Below, in pieces: positions 4,546 through 5,388 of a DNA stretch of 5,388 nt. Source of the DNA: Aquirhabdus sp. (GTDB lineage Bacteria > Pseudomonadota > Gammaproteobacteria > Pseudomonadales > Moraxellaceae); the NCBI GenBank assembly GCA_030152425.1, contig JASLJP010000294.1, forward strand, positions 1-5,388, in the 5' to 3' direction. The stretch's first letter is position 1. Each line of letters starts with the position of its first letter. The translations under genes and the position numbers were made by a program. The notes under the pieces were generated by a model that was given only the letters and a program-made list of their open reading frames with translations, made no database searches and was not told where the DNA came from.

Positions 4546-5244
4546 TCAATGTCGCCGAAGATCCGGTAGATAAACATTGAGCCCCGCAGTATAGAAATTA
4601 CGGTCCAGGCGTCGTGCCCTATTTGTGCCAGCGGTTAAATCTAGCTGCACACGATCTGGAATCAGCGCAAAACTGACCCCGCTATGCAGCGTAGGATTGC
4701 TCGTGCTATCGCCAAACACTTCAGCAAACGCCGTGATATGGCGGCTAACCACGACACTCTCGCCCATCCCCCAAGTCATCTTGTGACGCCGGGTTGTTTG
4801 ATCCAGGCTCCAGCCTAGATTCACATCCGTGAGCAGCGTATTGTCATGGGCAGCGAGGCTCAATGGCACATAGACATACTCACTTTGATCCGTCGCGCCT
4901 GTGACGGATGTGCTGACCCCAAAACCCAGCCCCACAGCGTAGCCACCGTCGGTGGGAAGTGTACGCAACAGCGTTTTGCCTTGCAGAGACACACTGCGTT
5001 GCACGCCCGCTGCGCCGTGTTGTACGACATAGCCTGCCGTCACCTCAAAGTTGCCATAGGGATTACAGGCAGGATTAAAGGTCAGTTGGTCTGTGCCTTT
5101 AGCGTGGAGTGTCCATGACTCCATCTGACAGCTATGCGCCTCAGTCAGGGTGGCATCATCGGTATACAGCGGTCGGCCTGCCCATGCATAGAAGGGGACA
5201 GACAAGAGGAACGCCAAATAGAGCGGTGATCGTTTCATAAGCAT
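4546..5244 (-). CDS. Exported beta-rich protein, probably outer membrane (function unknown)
   Basis: From ATG 5244 the product has 232 residues and begins with a clear signal peptide: a basic MLMKRS start, a hydrophobic core (PLYLAFLLSVPFY), and an AWA-GRP cleavage site. The mature N-terminus, RPLYTDDA followed by SCQMESW, resembles a widespread proteobacterial family of periplasmic/outer-membrane proteins with a RPLxTDDA start, sometimes placed with the phenol-degradation MetA-like group; that link is from memory. The rest alternates short beta strands and turns (YAVGLGFGVS, YVYVPLSLA, VNLGWSLD, VQLDLTAGT, AGLNVYLP), suggesting a small barrel. Two cysteines, in SCQ and ACN, could form a disulphide. 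It does not end in the terminal aromatic residue usual for barrels. Other starts are ATG 5238 (MKRS) and TTG 5259; none has a strong Shine-Dalgarno. It converges on oxyR with 10 bp between stop codons. Confidence 0.8.
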   Translation of the reverse strand: MLMKRSPLYLAFLLSVPFYAWAGRPLYTDDATLTEAHSCQMESWTLHAKGTDQLTFNPACNPYGNFEVTAGYVVQHGAAGVQRSVSLQGKTLLRTLPTDGGYAVGLGFGVSTSVTGATDQSEYVYVPLSLAAHDNTLLTDVNLGWSLDQTTRRHKMTWGMGESVVVSRHITAFAEVFGDSTSNPTLHSGVSFALIPDRVQLDLTAGTNRARRLDRNFYTAGLNVYLPDLRRH

Positions 5245-5276
5245 GGCCGTTGCATTCAACTGCGCGTATTGCTGGC

Positions 5277-5304
5277 TTGATCATCAGCAGATATCAGCGA
5301 TCAA
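5277..5304. repeat. Inverted repeat upstream of the exported-protein gene
   Basis: TTGATC (5277-5282) and GATCAA (5299-5304) are perfect 6-bp inverted arms 16 bases apart. Between them ATCAGC occurs twice (5283-5288 and 5293-5298). The block lies 33-60 bp before the ATG at 5244, where a promoter and operator for the minus-strand gene should be, but I found no convincing -35/-10 pair. Operator function is a guess. Confidence 0.3.
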
Positions 5305-5310
5305 ACAGAC

Positions 5311-5357
5311 AAAAAAAGGTGCCCTTGTGCTTACGCACGCGGACACCGTTGTTTTTT
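5311..5357 (-). terminator. Intrinsic terminator, best on the minus strand, possibly bidirectional
   Basis: GGTG-N-CC (5318-5324) pairs with GG-N-CACC (5341-5347), continued by GTGC/GCAC (5327-5330/5335-5338) around the loop TTAC. Read on the minus strand, the stem is followed directly by seven T (5317 down to 5311), a textbook Rho-independent terminator. Read on the plus strand, GTTG and then six T (5352-5357) follow, a weaker version. It most likely ends a minus-strand gene that lies to the right of the window. All three minus frames entering from the right edge stop within 4-10 codons, consistent with a 3' end just beyond or at the edge. Confidence 0.75.
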
Positions 5358-5388
5358 AAAAACTAGCTTCCTTTATCCAACTGCTTTG

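Noticed and set aside
4846..5118. Plus-strand ORF of 90 codons antisense to the exported-protein gene
   Set aside because: The minus-strand gene has a clean signal peptide and family-like start, while the plus-strand product is cysteine-rich and featureless.

Overview
The window is about 5.4 kb of tightly packed bacterial DNA of moderate GC content. It most resembles the gammaproteobacterial family Moraxellaceae (Acinetobacter relatives). The core gene order rubredoxin - rubredoxin reductase - alpha/beta hydrolase - OxyR-type regulator matches, as I recall it, the rubA-rubB-estB-oxyR cluster described in Acinetobacter sp. ADP1. The RubA, RubB and OxyR proteins also read like their Acinetobacter counterparts. 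The genus cannot be fixed from the sequence alone.

Layout, left to right: (i) a possible C-terminal tail of a gene entering from the left edge (to about 94); (ii) rbr (225-713), a diiron rubrerythrin-family protein without its own rubredoxin domain; (iii) rubA (888-1052), a 54-residue one-iron rubredoxin behind a clear TATAAT promoter; (iv) a 216-bp gap holding a long hairpin with a T run and a small inverted repeat; (v) rubB (1269-2438), an FAD/NADH rubredoxin reductase, followed by a convincing intrinsic terminator; (vi) a 222-bp gap with a striking nested palindrome and an OxyR/LysR-like dyad; (vii) estB (2661-3632), an alpha/beta hydrolase, separated by 3 bp from (viii) oxyR (3636-4535), which keeps the two redox cysteines; (ix) on the minus strand, converging on oxyR, a gene for an exported, probably outer-membrane protein (4546-5244); (x) a strong hairpin terminator at 5311-5357 that probably ends a gene beyond the right edge. 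No stretch without a gene exceeds 300 bases. I saw no tRNA, rRNA, CRISPR array or insertion sequence.

How the genes may work together: RubB would take electrons from NADH to RubA. In ADP1 this chain is known for feeding alkane hydroxylase, but no hydroxylase gene is present here. The immediate neighbours are instead a diiron rubrerythrin, which in other bacteria reduces hydrogen peroxide with electrons from rubredoxin, and a peroxide-sensing OxyR. The window can therefore be read as a complete NADH -> RubB -> RubA -> rubrerythrin peroxide-reducing chain beside a peroxide sensor. That reading is inference; the individual protein assignments are strong. The terminators suggest that rubA, rubB and estB-oxyR can be transcribed separately, unlike the single operon reported for ADP1.
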